Assembly (NCBI GenBank): GCA_036924085.1
Contig: JAVGWX010000013.1
Span: forward strand, 47,701,175-47,765,174
Length of the DNA: 64,000 nucleotides
Reading direction: 5' to 3'
Origin: Ariolimax columbianus
Lineage: Eukaryota > Mollusca > Gastropoda > Stylommatophora > Arionidae
The notes under the pieces were generated by a model, which was given only the letters and a program-made list of their open reading frames with translations, did no database searches and was not told the DNA's origin. Shown one piece after another: positions 42,291-52,280 of the stretch (within the stretch, counting starts at the first letter, position 1; every line of letters begins with the position of its first letter). A program made the position numbers and the translations under genes.

Positions 42291-42499
42291 GTAGCTTTAG
42301 CCATTTTGTACGCCACGTATGCAGGTGTAAAGTTTAAATTATTTCCCCTTAGTAAAGCCCATAACCTGCCCCTGCCACCCCCCTCGCTGCTCGGTCTACT
42401 CCGGGAGATACAAAAGCCACCATAAAAAAGGCGTCATGTCATTCAATCCTGGGACTGGTTTGGGTCACGTGATCTCATCAACATGCCGCTTAGTTCTTT

Positions 42500-42830
42500 A
42501 ACTATTTTCCAAGCTTAGGATTCTGTCTTTCCATTTCTGCCTGTAATCTGCAGCCGTCTTCAGCTTACTATAAGTCTTCACCGCCATGTCTCTCCATGCT
42601 TATGTCACAGGGGTATTTCTTGGTCTGTCCTTCATCTGTCCTCCAAAACGTACTTTACTGGGCCCAAATGACGCAGGTTGTGGTCCAGCCAGACCATTCG
42701 TTGTTTCTGCATTTTTTTTTAGATCTTTCTTTCCTTTCCCACTTCTGCCAACACATTTTCATTAGAATTTCACTCAAATTTAATTGACAGTTTGGCCATT
42801 TCATGAGAATTAAACCAGATCGGCTGTCAT
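42500..42830 (-). mobile_element. REP-H copy 2 (body only)
   Basis: The minus strand carries CAGAAGTGGGAAAGGAAAGA and CTGGCTGGACCACAACCTG, which parallel the REP-H body at 32940-33080. There is no tRNA-like head or array here. A weak LINE-like peptide (ADYRQKWKDRIL) ends it. Confidence 0.5.
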
Positions 42831-42839
42831 TTACAAAAT

Positions 42840-43125
42840 ATAATGGTAGGAGATCCGGGCTCAAAGTCAGGGGCAGAAAATGAGGCAAATGGATGGACAA
42901 CATCAACGACATCCTATAGCAGCATAGTCCCACATCAACAACAAGACATCTGGCCCAAAAACGAGACCTGGGGCTCCTTACTACGCTTCACGGCAACATG
43001 GAAGGATAAAGTAGAGCATGCAATATCAGCATGAGCCTATAACGACCACAACAAGACATCTGGTCTAAGAGCGAGACCTACAGCTCACCACTGCGCACCA
43101 CGGCATCCGTGGAATGATAACATAT
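42840..43125 (+). repeat. Two diverged ~120-bp LINE-end modules in tandem
   Basis: Each module holds ACAACAAGACATCTGGC or ACAACAAGACATCTGGT, then GAGACCT and a CACGGCAxxxxxGGAATGATAA-like end. Related modules lie at 44840-44925 and 45020-45130. Translated, they resemble a TTTTxTRLAxxRDL LINE C-terminus. Confidence 0.5.
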
Positions 43126-43870
43126 TCGTCCATGACATGTAATGAAGACCACTCTCTTTGTCCAGCCGTGTGGACAGTCTTCTCGCTTGTTGTATCCGAT
43201 GAAATGGATGACTTGGGCAGTGAGGAAGAAGCTGCACCTTTCGTCAATCTTATTCTCTAGTCCTGAGCTTATCCTGGCCAGTGGCAAGATATTTATCGAG
43301 ACGACTGGAGATATCACAGGATGCAGATTTTTTTCTCAGGGCTTACTCCTGAAGACTCTCCCGTAAACAGGTATCCCACAAGGCAGTAGAAGGGTGGTGG
43401 TGGGGGGGGGGTGTGTGGGGAGGCTAAGGGGTATGACATCTAACGTTGTGTGTCGTGCCTTTCCCATAACCACAAGCGGTCGTAGGGACATCACTCAGCG
43501 TGAGAGTGATTTTGATATCTCTTCCAGGCTGTATTCCAGTCCATTTTTGTCGTGTCTAAATTTCATAAACCAAAACCGACACTATTTGCAGCTAGGACGA
43601 AGTGCGCCAATATCGTGTGAACTAGACCGTGAAATACGTCACAGGTTTAAGCGTAGTCCTATTTATATAGCTGATGTGCAGAATAATTGAACGGAAGAAA
43701 TCAAACAAAAAACGAAAGAATTAACCAGTCCAAACGGAAAAAAACAACACGTTTCCGTGAATACAAGTATATGTCGTCGACGTGTGAATTTCAGGCAAAT
43801 CCGTGGTCTGGCGGCATCCATAATGAAACAATACAGCAGTGCAATGTAGACATTCGGCCGGTTACGGCGC
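43125..43870. other. Unassigned, G-rich run at 43396-43425
   Basis: No domain or repeat relative found. GGTGGTGGTGG with a G10 run lies near 43400. Confidence 0.4.
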
Positions 43871-43883
43871 CACATTTGTTGCT

Positions 43884-44696
43884 CAGGTCAGGTCAGGTCA
43901 TCCCGTAACCGGTGAGGTCGTTGGGGAACACATGAAGACATCCTCACAACCCCACGCCACCCCTGTCTATCAGATGCCGCTGCCTATGACTCTTTTGGTA
44001 GGAGACTGGTCCATTCTTTTATGTTGTCCTCCCATCGCTTTTTGGGCCGGCCTCTTCGTCGTCTGCCATGCGCCTTTCCGTGGAGGATTGTATTTGCAAG
44101 ACCATTTGATCTCGATATGTGACCGTACCAAGTGAGTTTCCTTCTTTTGACAGTTGGCAAGAGGTTTTCGAAAGGCCCTATTGCTGTTGTAATTCTATCT
44201 CGTATTTCCTCATTTGTAACTCGATCTTTGTAAGTGATGTATAAAAGTCTGCGGAAACATCTCATCTCCAAGGCCTGTATCCGTCGTTGAAGGTCAGCTG
44301 TAACTGTCCATGTCTCACACGCATAGAGGAATATTGACAGGACCAGTGTACGCATTAATCGGATTTTCGTGCGTAGTGCTAACCGTTTATCTTGCCAGAT
44401 TTTGTTAAGCCGTGCAAGCGCCGCTATTGTCTGTGCTATTCTGGCCAACACTTCACATTTTGATCTTTCATCACTGACAATCGACCCACGATATTTAAAA
44501 CGGTCAACCACTTCGAGTTCCTTACCGTTAGCTTTTATTCTGCTGTTGAAGCCCGTTGCCTTGTTGGTCATTAATTGTGTCTTTCCAGCGTTTATCTCCA
44601 TACCATAGTCAAGAGCTTTTTCATCGAACCTTCTGAACCATTCCTGGAGTTCTGCTTCTGAACCCGCCATCCCGTCGATATCATCTGCAAAACGTT
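43884..44696 (-). mobile_element. LINE-G copy 2, 5'-truncated at the FADD box
   Basis: In minus orientation it starts at codons RFADDIDG and ends in the ACCTGACCTGACCTGA tail. TTTGTTGCT at 43875-43883 and 44697-44705 is a candidate 9-bp target-site duplication. It is the best preserved LINE end in the window and the sister of 7365-7859. Confidence 0.87.
43984..44670 (-). pseudogene. LINE-G RT end and C-terminal domain
   Basis: A 228-codon uninterrupted frame. It reads ELQEWFRRFDEKALDYGMEI, NAGKTQLMTNK, VVDRFKYRGSIVSDE (the usual YLGS is YRGS here), LRTKIRLMRTLVLSIFLYAC, ETWTVTADLQRRIQALEMRC, TWYGHISRSNGLANTILHGK and GRRRRGRPKKRWEDNIKEW. These are the RT thumb and C-terminal blocks of an EN-RT LINE. 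The FADD box lies just upstream in the same element. A fragment without catalytic function. Confidence 0.85.
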
Positions 44697-44709
44697 TTTG
44701 TTGCTACAA

Positions 44710-45140
44710 CTCATAAAATAGAGAATCCTTAATTAGTATGGGACCACACCGACCAAAGCAACACATCCGACATTGTCTGGCTCTCGTACGAGACATACAT
44801 TTTCCCACTACGTTTCCTAGCAACAGTGAACGCATACAGTAGAGTTAATAATGTCAGTATAGGATCATCACGGCTACAGTAACACTGCTGGCTCAGATAC
44901 AAAACCTGTATCTCCCAACTACACTTCACGAATTCTGTGAAACAATAACATTGTTACTGTTATGAGAAGGTTTACTCTTTTGTGCGCCTTGAAAATGACG
45001 TTTAGTGGCGGGGTGCAGTGGTTTTCAATATCAGCATAGGCTCACCACGACCACAGTAACACGTCTGGCTCAAGCACAAGACCTGCAGCTTCCTACAAAT
45101 CTTCACAGCATCAATGAAATGATAAAGTGCAGGATGAGAA
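44710..45140. other. LINE-end modules and REP-F 3' end
   Basis: 44840-44925 and 45020-45130 are copies of the module described at 42840-43125. Between them, 44945-45020 is the minus-strand 3' end of REP-F (copy 5), recognised by CACTAAACGTCATTTTCAAG and GCGCACAAAAGAGTAAACC. The remainder is unassigned. Confidence 0.5.
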
Positions 45141-45214
45141 GTAAAGTAATATCTCATCTAAAACAAAACGTCAAATGTTTCTCATCTTACGAGATTGAAT
45201 AACCAATCCTCGAT

Positions 45215-45245
45215 TGACGAAGAAGTAGAAGAAGAAGAAGAGGTA
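45215..45245. repeat. Short GAA run
   Basis: AGAAGAAGAAGAAG with flanking AGTAG. The surroundings (45140-45535) are unassigned. Confidence 0.8.
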
Positions 45246-45566
45246 GTCTAGAAGAGGTAGATAACTTACTATATTCTCCTATACAATCTTCAGCTCCCCA
45301 GACATTGCTACTCTCGAGGTTAGTGGGAACTCTATGCGATTTCTATCTTGTGAGTGCAGGTGTGAATAGAATTATACACGGAAAGTCGGAACACACATTC
45401 AGAAGTACTGGTAACCTCTACATATGTTTTTATTTCGCCCCATATGATCACCAGTCTATGTGTGCTAATGTCATAGGTAGATTGTTTATCATTTTTATGT
45501 GCTCGCATTTCCTCTTAACGTATGTATGTATATGTATATATGTGTGTGTGTATATATATATATATA

Positions 45567-45897
45567 ATCTCCCGTTACCAAGCCCTGAAAGGGCTTAAGT
45601 AGCAGAATGCAGTCCATAGAACGAAATGCGTTGTTTCGTAGTTTACAGCTTGACTGCGATATTTGCACCTTTCGGTCCAACACATCCGACTTCAGCAAGC
45701 ATTTTTCGAGTACCGGGTTAGCATTCCCTCTTCGATCCTTTCTCCTTAGCCAGTCTGCCCTGCTGCAGCCTGTTATCCAGGATCACCGCGTGGAGGTGTA
45801 GAAGGGTCTTGGCAGCTTTGGTTCACTGGCCCTGACGCTAGCAGTCAGCTATGGGTTGCTGACCACTGCAGCTCATGCGCTGCTCACCATCTTGATC

Positions 45898-45899
<2 letters not shown>
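45567..45899 (-). mobile_element. REP-A copy 6, inside a TA/TG microsatellite
   Basis: A clean minus-strand copy from GGGATCAAGATGGTGAGCAG to its 3' end near 45567. TATATATA tracts abut it on both sides (45543-45566 and 45900-45963), so it inserted into a TA microsatellite and the target duplication cannot be delimited. Confidence 0.82.

Positions 45900-45963
<64 letters not shown>
45900..45963. repeat. (TA)n microsatellite
   Basis: A pure TA run of about 62 bp between REP-A and SINE-D. Confidence 0.97.
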
Positions 45964-45965
<2 letters not shown>

Positions 45966-46215
45966 TAATTTAACTTAACTTACCGTTTTTGTACTGGTTT
46001 AGAAAAATATGCAGTGTCTGTATACAACCGGTTTCTTGGAGGGTGGTTAACCGAAAAATTGGAGCAAAGTAGACCAGCAGCCTGTTAGGTACCATCAATG
46101 CTGCTCTTAACAAACCATATAACCATAGCCGGTGGTATGCCATGTCACACAGTTAGTCGCCTCTTACGACAAGCTCTCTGTGAGGCAGTGGTGCTATTCT
46201 AAATTCTTGTCTTTG
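45964..46215 (-). mobile_element. SINE-D copy 2
   Basis: The minus strand carries TTTGTTAAGAGCAGCATTG, CTAACAGGCTGCTGGTCTAC, GGTTGTATACAGACACTG and TCTAAACCAGTACAAAAACG, then a GTAAGTTAAGTTAAATTAAG tail. The upstream part (GCACCACTGCCTCACAGAG) is shared with 60210 rather than with 24232, so head subtypes exist. Confidence 0.75.
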
Positions 46216-46284
46216 TTGTACACAAATAACCCAGGCGAACCACTTAGAACATGATTAATTAACTTCTTCCATGATGAATTAGCT

Positions 46285-46830
46285 AGTTACAAGTAATGAT
46301 GACATTTTTGGGTCAAACCATAACAGAAGATGCCAGAAATGAGACAGAAATCAAGACAAGGATTGCAATGGCAAAAAAGGGCTTCAGAGACAAAACAGAA
46401 ATTGTTAACCTCAAAGAATATCAGGATAGAACTCAGGAAAAGAATAATCGCCACTCATATATGGCCAATTGTACTGTGTGGGGCTGAAACATGGACTTTA
46501 GCAAAGAAGGATGAAAAAAGCTTGTAAGCGTTTGAAATGTAGTAAGTTGGACAGAAAAAAAATCTAATGACAATACACGATACTGTCTACTCACTGAAGT
46601 GGGCGCACAAAGACAAATATTGCTTATGATACAAAAACGTCCGTTGAATTGGCTTGGTCACAATACGAGACATGAAAGTCTTCAACAGAAGATACTAGAG
46701 GGAAAGATTCAAGGAAATATTCAAGGAAAGAGAGGAACCGGGCGTCCAAGAATAGATTCAATTTTACATCACAGGCATGCAGGGACATTAACAGTACGAC
46801 ATATGCCTCTATGCTCAACCGTGCGGAAAT
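46285..46830 (+). mobile_element. LINE fragment (YLGS region to C-terminus)
   Basis: Frames read FLGQTITEDARNETEIKTRI, AMAKKGFRDK, LLTSKNIRIELRKRIIATHI, WPIVLCGAETWTLAKKDEK, LNWLGHNTRHESLQQKI and LEGKIQGN with KRGTGRPRI. This is a complete series of post-RT blocks from one RTE- or Jockey-like LINE family, split over three frames. Confidence 0.78.
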
Positions 46831-47290
46831 GAAGGGAACTTATACTATATTGTCTGTATTCCATGAAGAAGTTATTAGTAAATAAGTATAAAGCTTTTTG
46901 ATCGTAATGTCTTAGTCGCCAAACGACTAACAGTAACACTAAATTAACAGACTAACGTAGCTTAGTAACTAACTAGTTAAACTAATAACTTAAGTAACTA
47001 ACGTAAGACTTCGTTCCTGTCTATAGACTATATTCGTCCCAGCGAGATATCTTATTATCTGAACCATATCTAGACATGTTTTGTGGTTTTATAGTTAATT
47101 TTATTCCTCAGTACTGCTGCATGCTCGCCTTACTTGATTGTAACCCCAACAGATGGATAAGCCCATAAATACAGGGTAGTAAATCCATTTCTTTTCTGTT
47201 TAGCGAATGCTGAAATAGTCACGATACATGGTTACAAACTTTCGGCGTAGACTAATTATTTAAGGCTGTCTAAATGCTGTTTAACATCTA
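46830..47290. other. Unassigned AT-rich sequence upstream of the tRNA
   Basis: Nothing recognised. TAACTAACTAG-like words near 46930-47000 are weakly repetitive. Confidence 0.4.
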
Positions 47291-47362
47291 GCGACGGTGG
47301 TGTAAAGGTCAGCATGGTTGCCTTCCAAGCAGTCGATCCGGGTTCGATTCCCGGCTGTCGCA
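47291..47362 (+). tRNA. tRNA-Gly (anticodon UCC)
   Basis: A 72-nt gene. The acceptor stem is GCGACGG/CTGTCGC (one G-U), with discriminator A. The A-box-like D arm is TGGTGTAAAGGTCAGCA. The anticodon stem GTTGC/GCAGT encloses loop CTTCCAA, giving anticodon TCC. T arm CCGGG-TTCGATT-CCCGG includes the B box GGTTCGATTCC. No intron, and CCA is not encoded. A T run beginning at 47365 is a proper RNA polymerase III terminator. It decodes GGA glycine codons. Close agreement with eukaryotic tRNA-Gly(UCC) and lack of a SINE-like body argue for a functional gene. Confidence 0.93.
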
Positions 47363-47375
47363 ATTTTTTTTTTCT
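47363..47375 (+). terminator. Pol III T-run terminator of tRNA-Gly
   Basis: AATTTTTTTTTTCTTTTTC starts right at the tRNA 3' end, as expected for RNA polymerase III. Confidence 0.85.
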
Positions 47376-47688
47376 TTTTCAGAACGGGAGATTTTGTTGT
47401 TTTTATTTTGTTAAGGTTTTTCTCTTTACCGTAGATCGAGACAATTGATCACACTAACTTTGTAAAAACTGCAAATTATTTTGAAATTCCATAAAAGCTA
47501 ATAAGGACATCATTTCATAACAGACATTTAGGACAGATGCCCTTAAAAAGCTGTTTGGACAAAATGAAAAGATATCGTTTTAAACTGAAACTTTTTCATT
47601 TAGTGACTGATATTTTTTTTGTTTTTTCCCTCTCGAGTGACAAGTAAATAACGGATTGTACAGCTATTTTTTTAAAATTTTTTTTTCC
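47376..47688. other. Unassigned AT-rich sequence
   Basis: No feature recognised between the tRNA and the degenerate array. Confidence 0.4.
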
Positions 47689-47689
47689 T

Positions 47690-47730
47690 GGGTAGTCCAA
47701 ATATTTATTTCTGAATAGTCCAAATCAATT
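47690..47730. repeat. Left part of degenerate TAGTCCAAATATT array
   Basis: Two units with TAGTCCAAAT. The same repeat resumes at 50025-50460 beyond the LINE-R copy. Confidence 0.7.
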
Positions 47731-50015
47731 TTGCAGAATTAGCCAAAACAAATATGAGAGCAGGCCGTATGAAGGTCACACCAACACCACACTACATCCT
47801 TAATGTTCGCAAATCCACCTAAAAACTGCATCTCTTTCCAGAGATGAAAGAAAATATGACAGGTATCCGAAGCAAGGATAGATAGTCAGACTGAAAAGGA
47901 AAGAAGAGCCAAAATCGTGACAAACTTGCACAGACCAGCGCCACCCAAGCACTGACTAGATCCATGGATACACTGACTAGACACAGGGATACACTGACTA
48001 GATCCATGTATACACTGACTAGACACATGGATAGACTGACTAGATCCATGGATACACTGACTAGACACAGGGATACACTGACTAGACCAATGTATACACT
48101 GACTAGACCCATGGATACACTGACTAGACACATGTACACACTGACTTAACCCATGGATACACTGACTAGATACATGAATACACTGATTACACCCATGTAT
48201 ACACTGACTAGACCCATGGATACACTGACTAGACGCATGCATACACTGAGACTAGACACATGTACACACTGACTAGACACATTGATACACTGAGACTAGA
48301 CACATTGATACACTGACTAGACACATGGGTTCACTGACTAGACACATGGATTCACTGACTAGACACGTGTACACACTGACTAGACACATGGATACACTGA
48401 CTAGACCCATGCATACACTGGCTAGACCCATGTATACACTGACTAGACCCATGGATACACTGACTAGACACGTGTACACACTGACTAGACCCATGGATAC
48501 ACTGACTAGACCCATGTATACACTGACTAGACCCATGGATACACTGACTAGATTCATCCATATACTGACTAGACCCATCCATACACTGACTAGACCCATG
48601 CATACACTGACTAGACCCATCCATACACTGACTAGACCCATCCATATATTGACTAGACCCATCCATACACTGACTAGATCCATCCATACACTGACTAGAC
48701 CCATCCACACACTGACTAGACCCATCCATACACTGACTAGACCCATGCATACACTGGCCTGACCCATCCATACACTGACTAGACCCATCCATATATTGAC
48801 TAGACCCATCCATATATTGACTTGACCTATCCATACACTGACTAGACCCATCCATACACTGACTAGACCCATCCATACACTGACTAGACCCATCCATACA
48901 CTGACTAGATCCATCCATACACTGACTAGACCCATCCATACACTAACTAGATCCATCCATACACTGACTAGACCCATCCATACACTGACTAGACCCATCC
49001 ATACACTGACTAGACCCATCCATACACTGACTAGACCCATCCATACACTGACTAGATCCATCCATACACTGACTAGACCCATCCATACACTGACTAGACC
49101 CATGCATACACTGACTAGACCCATCCATACACTGACTAGACCCATCCATACACTGACGATTCGGTAACAATCGCAACAGAAAATGGAGGAGAGGGGTATA
49201 TCAGAGCGCAACCAACGGTACAACGATAACCTTGTTATTGGCCAGGGGAAAATTCTCAAGTAATTTTAGAGCAAAGGCATTGAAAGATGCAGTAGAAGCT
49301 TTGCTGACAGGCAAAAGCAATGAAAGCAGGGTTTTTTTTTTTACAGGTGCCTTGTCTGTGGCTATAGCGCTAAAGAGCCGGATAAATACAGACCTAATTA
49401 CCTAAGGTCACTGGTCCGTCAACTACGCCAGCAGTCCAAGACCAGAACAGTCGTATTACAGTGGACCTAATTTCACTGTAAGATTCAAGGCAAAGAGGAG
49501 GCAGACAGACTGGCGAAAGAAGGGGGACGTTTACCACAACCAGATTCAAGTGTGACTTAGAAGAGTCCAAAAGGTTTATTAGGGGCCAGATACACGGACA
49601 AATTGGAAACAGAACATACCGGCTACACACGTAATGATGCTTATTATCAGTTGGACAGAAGAGAGCAGGTGGTGGTCTTCAGACTCCGCACAGGCCACAA
49701 TAGACTGAGGCACCATCTTTTCAATAAATTGAAGATAGGTACTACTGACGAATGAACCTGTGGTACAGGGAAAATTACCCCTGAACATCTGCTGTAAAAT
49801 TGGCCGACATACGAGGACCAGAAATAGCATATATAGCCATCACTAGTGCCAACACTAGACAAGCTCTTTGGTATTGTCGACAGCCTCAGGGTGACCGCTG
49901 CTTTCTTTGAACGTATTCAAATCGACGTTTGACAGCTTACGAATAAAAAGAAGAAGAAGAAGAAGAAGAAAAAGAAGAAGAAGAAGGAGGAGAAGAAGAA
50001 GAAGAAGTAGAAGAG
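47731..50015 (+). mobile_element. LINE-R copy 3 swollen by a 21-bp array
   Basis: Left of the array, GCAGAATTAGCCAAAACAAA, TTTCCAGAG and CAGACTGAAAAGGAAAGAAG match LINE-R copy 1 at about 6078-6240. Right of the array, GATTCGGTAACAATCGCAAC (RNase H DGSVT region) leads through EEADRLAKEGGRLPQ, TEHTGYTRNDAYYQLDRREQ and VVVFRLRTGHNRLR to a long (GAA)n tail. The 21-bp array replaces the codons just before the first RNase H aspartate. Stops and poly-T errors are frequent. It sits within the TAGTCCAAATATT repeat. Confidence 0.87.
47951..49157. repeat. 21-bp minisatellite, ~57 units, derived from RNase H codons
   Basis: Unit GACTAGACCCATCCATACACT. LINE-R copy 1 has GACTGGACCCATGCATACAC at the same place (6290-6309), coding DWTHAYT before the catalytic D. 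The array therefore equals that heptapeptide segment repeated, with TGG changed to TAG. The left third has CATGGATAC and CATGTACAC variants, the right two thirds CATCCATAC, which suggests two expansion phases. Open frames of up to 328 codons on the minus strand are artefacts. Confidence 0.95.
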
Positions 50016-50024
50016 TAATTCAAA

Positions 50025-50460
50025 TATTTTTTAAAATGATTAGTCCAAATATTTTATCCTGGTTAGAACAAATATTTTTGTTTTGAATAGTCCAAATGTT
50101 TTTTGTTTTATAGTCCAAATATTATTTTCTGGTTAGACCAAATGTTTTAGTTCTGAATATTCCAAATACGTTAGTTTTATGATTAGTCCAAATATTGTTC
50201 TCTGATGAGTCTGACTATGTTTGTTTAGAATATTGCAACTGTTTTTTGATAGTCTCAATATTTTGTTCTGGTTAGACTAAATATTTGTGTTCTGAATAAT
50301 CCAAATGTTTTTTCTTGATAGTCCAAATATATATGGTTTGAATAATTCTAAAGATTTGCCTCTGGCTAGACCAAATATTTTTGTTCTGAATAGTCCAAAT
50401 GTTTTTTTCTTGAAAGTCTAAATGTTTATTTCAGGGTAGACCAAATATTTTTCCCTGGAG
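50025..50460. repeat. Degenerate ~40-bp AT-rich tandem repeat
   Basis: Units alternate TAGTCCAAATATTTT with GTTAGACCAAATATTTTTGT and TTCTGAATAGTCCAAATG, diverged by about a fifth. It continues the array seen at 47690-47730. Confidence 0.8.
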
Positions 50461-50469
50461 TGACACGAT

Positions 50470-50970
50470 GGAATGTATAAATAATTTAAAGTTGTTCTTA
50501 CGTTGCTACCTTTCATCAAGAGAAAGTACGACTTGCGATTTGTTAGTTACAACTGTTGCCATGTGCGTACAATTGAAACAGTCGCTGTATGGTTGACTTT
50601 ATATAAGACAGTTTGCTATCCCCAATCTGACTGCAGGCAATCATACGTACATTTACGTACAAGCTTTAAAAAGGTGAAGGTCAGTCCCACAGAAACAACT
50701 GCCGTCGGCGATGAAGATAGCTCTTCATGCACTAAGCCGCAGCCTATGTGCGGTGGGGAGGCCAGTTCCCTTCCTTGGTTGTTTATACCTTCCTCAACTC
50801 ATACGTCAGGTACCAATTAACTGCTTGGTCGACTGGAAAATCAGCCGTGCCAGGAACAAATCACGCGCGAATTTGTTCATGTCCGTCCGTGATCTCCAAC
50901 GCTGGCGCGCTGTAAACCCAGCCTTATAAAGCCAGTTCGCTGTCGTTTAGGCTACACACTCCACACAAGC
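50470..50970. other. Unassigned, possible minus-strand SINE
   Basis: 50690-50935 has GTGGGGAGGCCAGTTCCCTT, TACGTCAGGTACCAATTAAC and GGTCGACTGGAAAATCAGCC, a wording I associate with tRNA-headed SINE remnants in mollusc DNA. There is no second copy here to confirm it. Confidence 0.35.
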
Positions 50971-50984
50971 TCTAATATAGGAGA

Positions 50985-51718
50985 CATAAAATCAACATTT
51001 TCTTATATAGATACATAAAACCAACATTATTCTGATATAGATACATAAAACCAACATTTTCTGATATAGAGACATAAAACCAACATTATTCTGATATAGA
51101 CACATACAACCAACATTTTCTGATATAGATACATAAAACCAACATTATTCTGATATAGATACATAAAACCAACATTTTCTGATATAGATACACAAAACCA
51201 ACATTTTCTGATATAGATACATAAAACCAACATTTTCTGATATAGACATAAAACCAACATTATTCTGATATAGATACATAAAACCAACATTTTCTGATAT
51301 AGATACATAAAACCAACATTATTCTGATATAGATACATAAAACCAACATTATTCTGATATAGATACATAAAACCAACATTTTCTGATATAGATATACAAA
51401 ACCAACATTTTTCTTATATAGATACATAAAACCAACATTATTCTGATATAGATACATACAATCAACATTATTCTGATATAGATACATAAAACCAACATTA
51501 TTCTAATATAGATACATAAAATCAACATTATTCTGATATAGATACATAAATCCAACATTATTCTGATATAGATACATAAAACCAACATTATTCTAATATA
51601 GATACATAAAATCAACATTATTCTGATATAGAAACATAAATCCAACATTATTCTGATATAGATACATAAAACCAACATTATTCTGATATAGAAACATAAA
51701 ACCAACATTATTTTAAAA
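50985..51718. repeat. 30-bp minisatellite, about 25 units
   Basis: Unit GATATAGATACATAAAACC plus AACATTATTCT, with 29-bp variants (AACATTTTCT). The left half mixes both lengths and the right half is uniform. Minus-strand frames (YQNNVGFMYL, IRIMLVLCIY) are artefacts. Confidence 0.93.
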
Positions 51719-51834
51719 GTGTACGAATGTACGTATATTCTAGATATGGCCCCTAAAGAAGATACAGAAACAAATATGAAAACGAAGCTGCAGATTAGGA
51801 AAAGAAGCAGCAGAAGAAAAAGACAATAGGCATG

Positions 51835-52045
51835 ATCATGACGCATCCGACAACCGAAGGTGCTGGGTTCGATCCCCATCACAGCACCGGCCGTTACCCC
51901 GGGGAAGCAAACCCTTAGAAAATGCAGGAGGAAGCAGACTCTTACATAAAATGCATGCTGAAGTCGGATGCACTGGGCCGACAGGCGCAAAATAAAAACC
52001 ACAGTACAACGCACATTGCCGTGGGGATTAGATAAATAAGGCGAA
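51835..52045 (+). mobile_element. SINE-B copy 1 (head eroded)
   Basis: B box GGGTTCGATCCCCATC is intact (about 51866-51881). The A-box part is replaced or lost. The body has CCGGGGAAGCAAACCCTTAG and AGGAGGAAGCAGACTC. The 3' domain has GCTGAAGTCGGATGCACTGG and ends AAGGCGAACGCAAAATAAAA. It is paired with 63322. Confidence 0.82.
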
Positions 52046-52280
52046 CGCAAAATAAAACAAAATAATAATAACTATAATAATAACAATAATGGTATTAATG
52101 ATAATAATACTAATAATTAATATTAATAATGATAATAAAGATTATAATTACAATTATTAACAGCAATAATGATAATAATAACAATATTAATAATAATGAA
52201 GATAATAATAATATTTAAAATAACAAAAATAATAATAATAATGCTAATAATACTCGTGGCAATAATATTAATAAGGCGAA
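52046..52280. repeat. (AAT)n-rich low-complexity tract
   Basis: AATAATAATAAC and TATTAATAAT words. It probably grew from the A-rich tail of the adjacent SINE-B. Confidence 0.85.

Noticed and set aside
43142..43366. Possible transposase fragment
   Set aside because: A few words recall transposase C-termini, but no motif order could be established in any frame.
12307..49157. CRISPR-like arrays among the regularly spaced repeats
   Set aside because: All are head-to-tail tandem repeats without unique spacers, and no cas-like genes are present; the window is eukaryotic.
48273..49259. Minus-strand 328-codon frame rich in VSVWMGL
   Set aside because: It is the reverse of the 21-bp LINE-derived array; the unit is a multiple of three without stops on this strand.
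50503..50820. 105-codon plus-strand frame
   Set aside because: Overlaps SINE-like text; no domain recognised.
51850..51885. Second tRNA gene
   Set aside because: Only a B box and partial arm remain and a SINE body follows directly.
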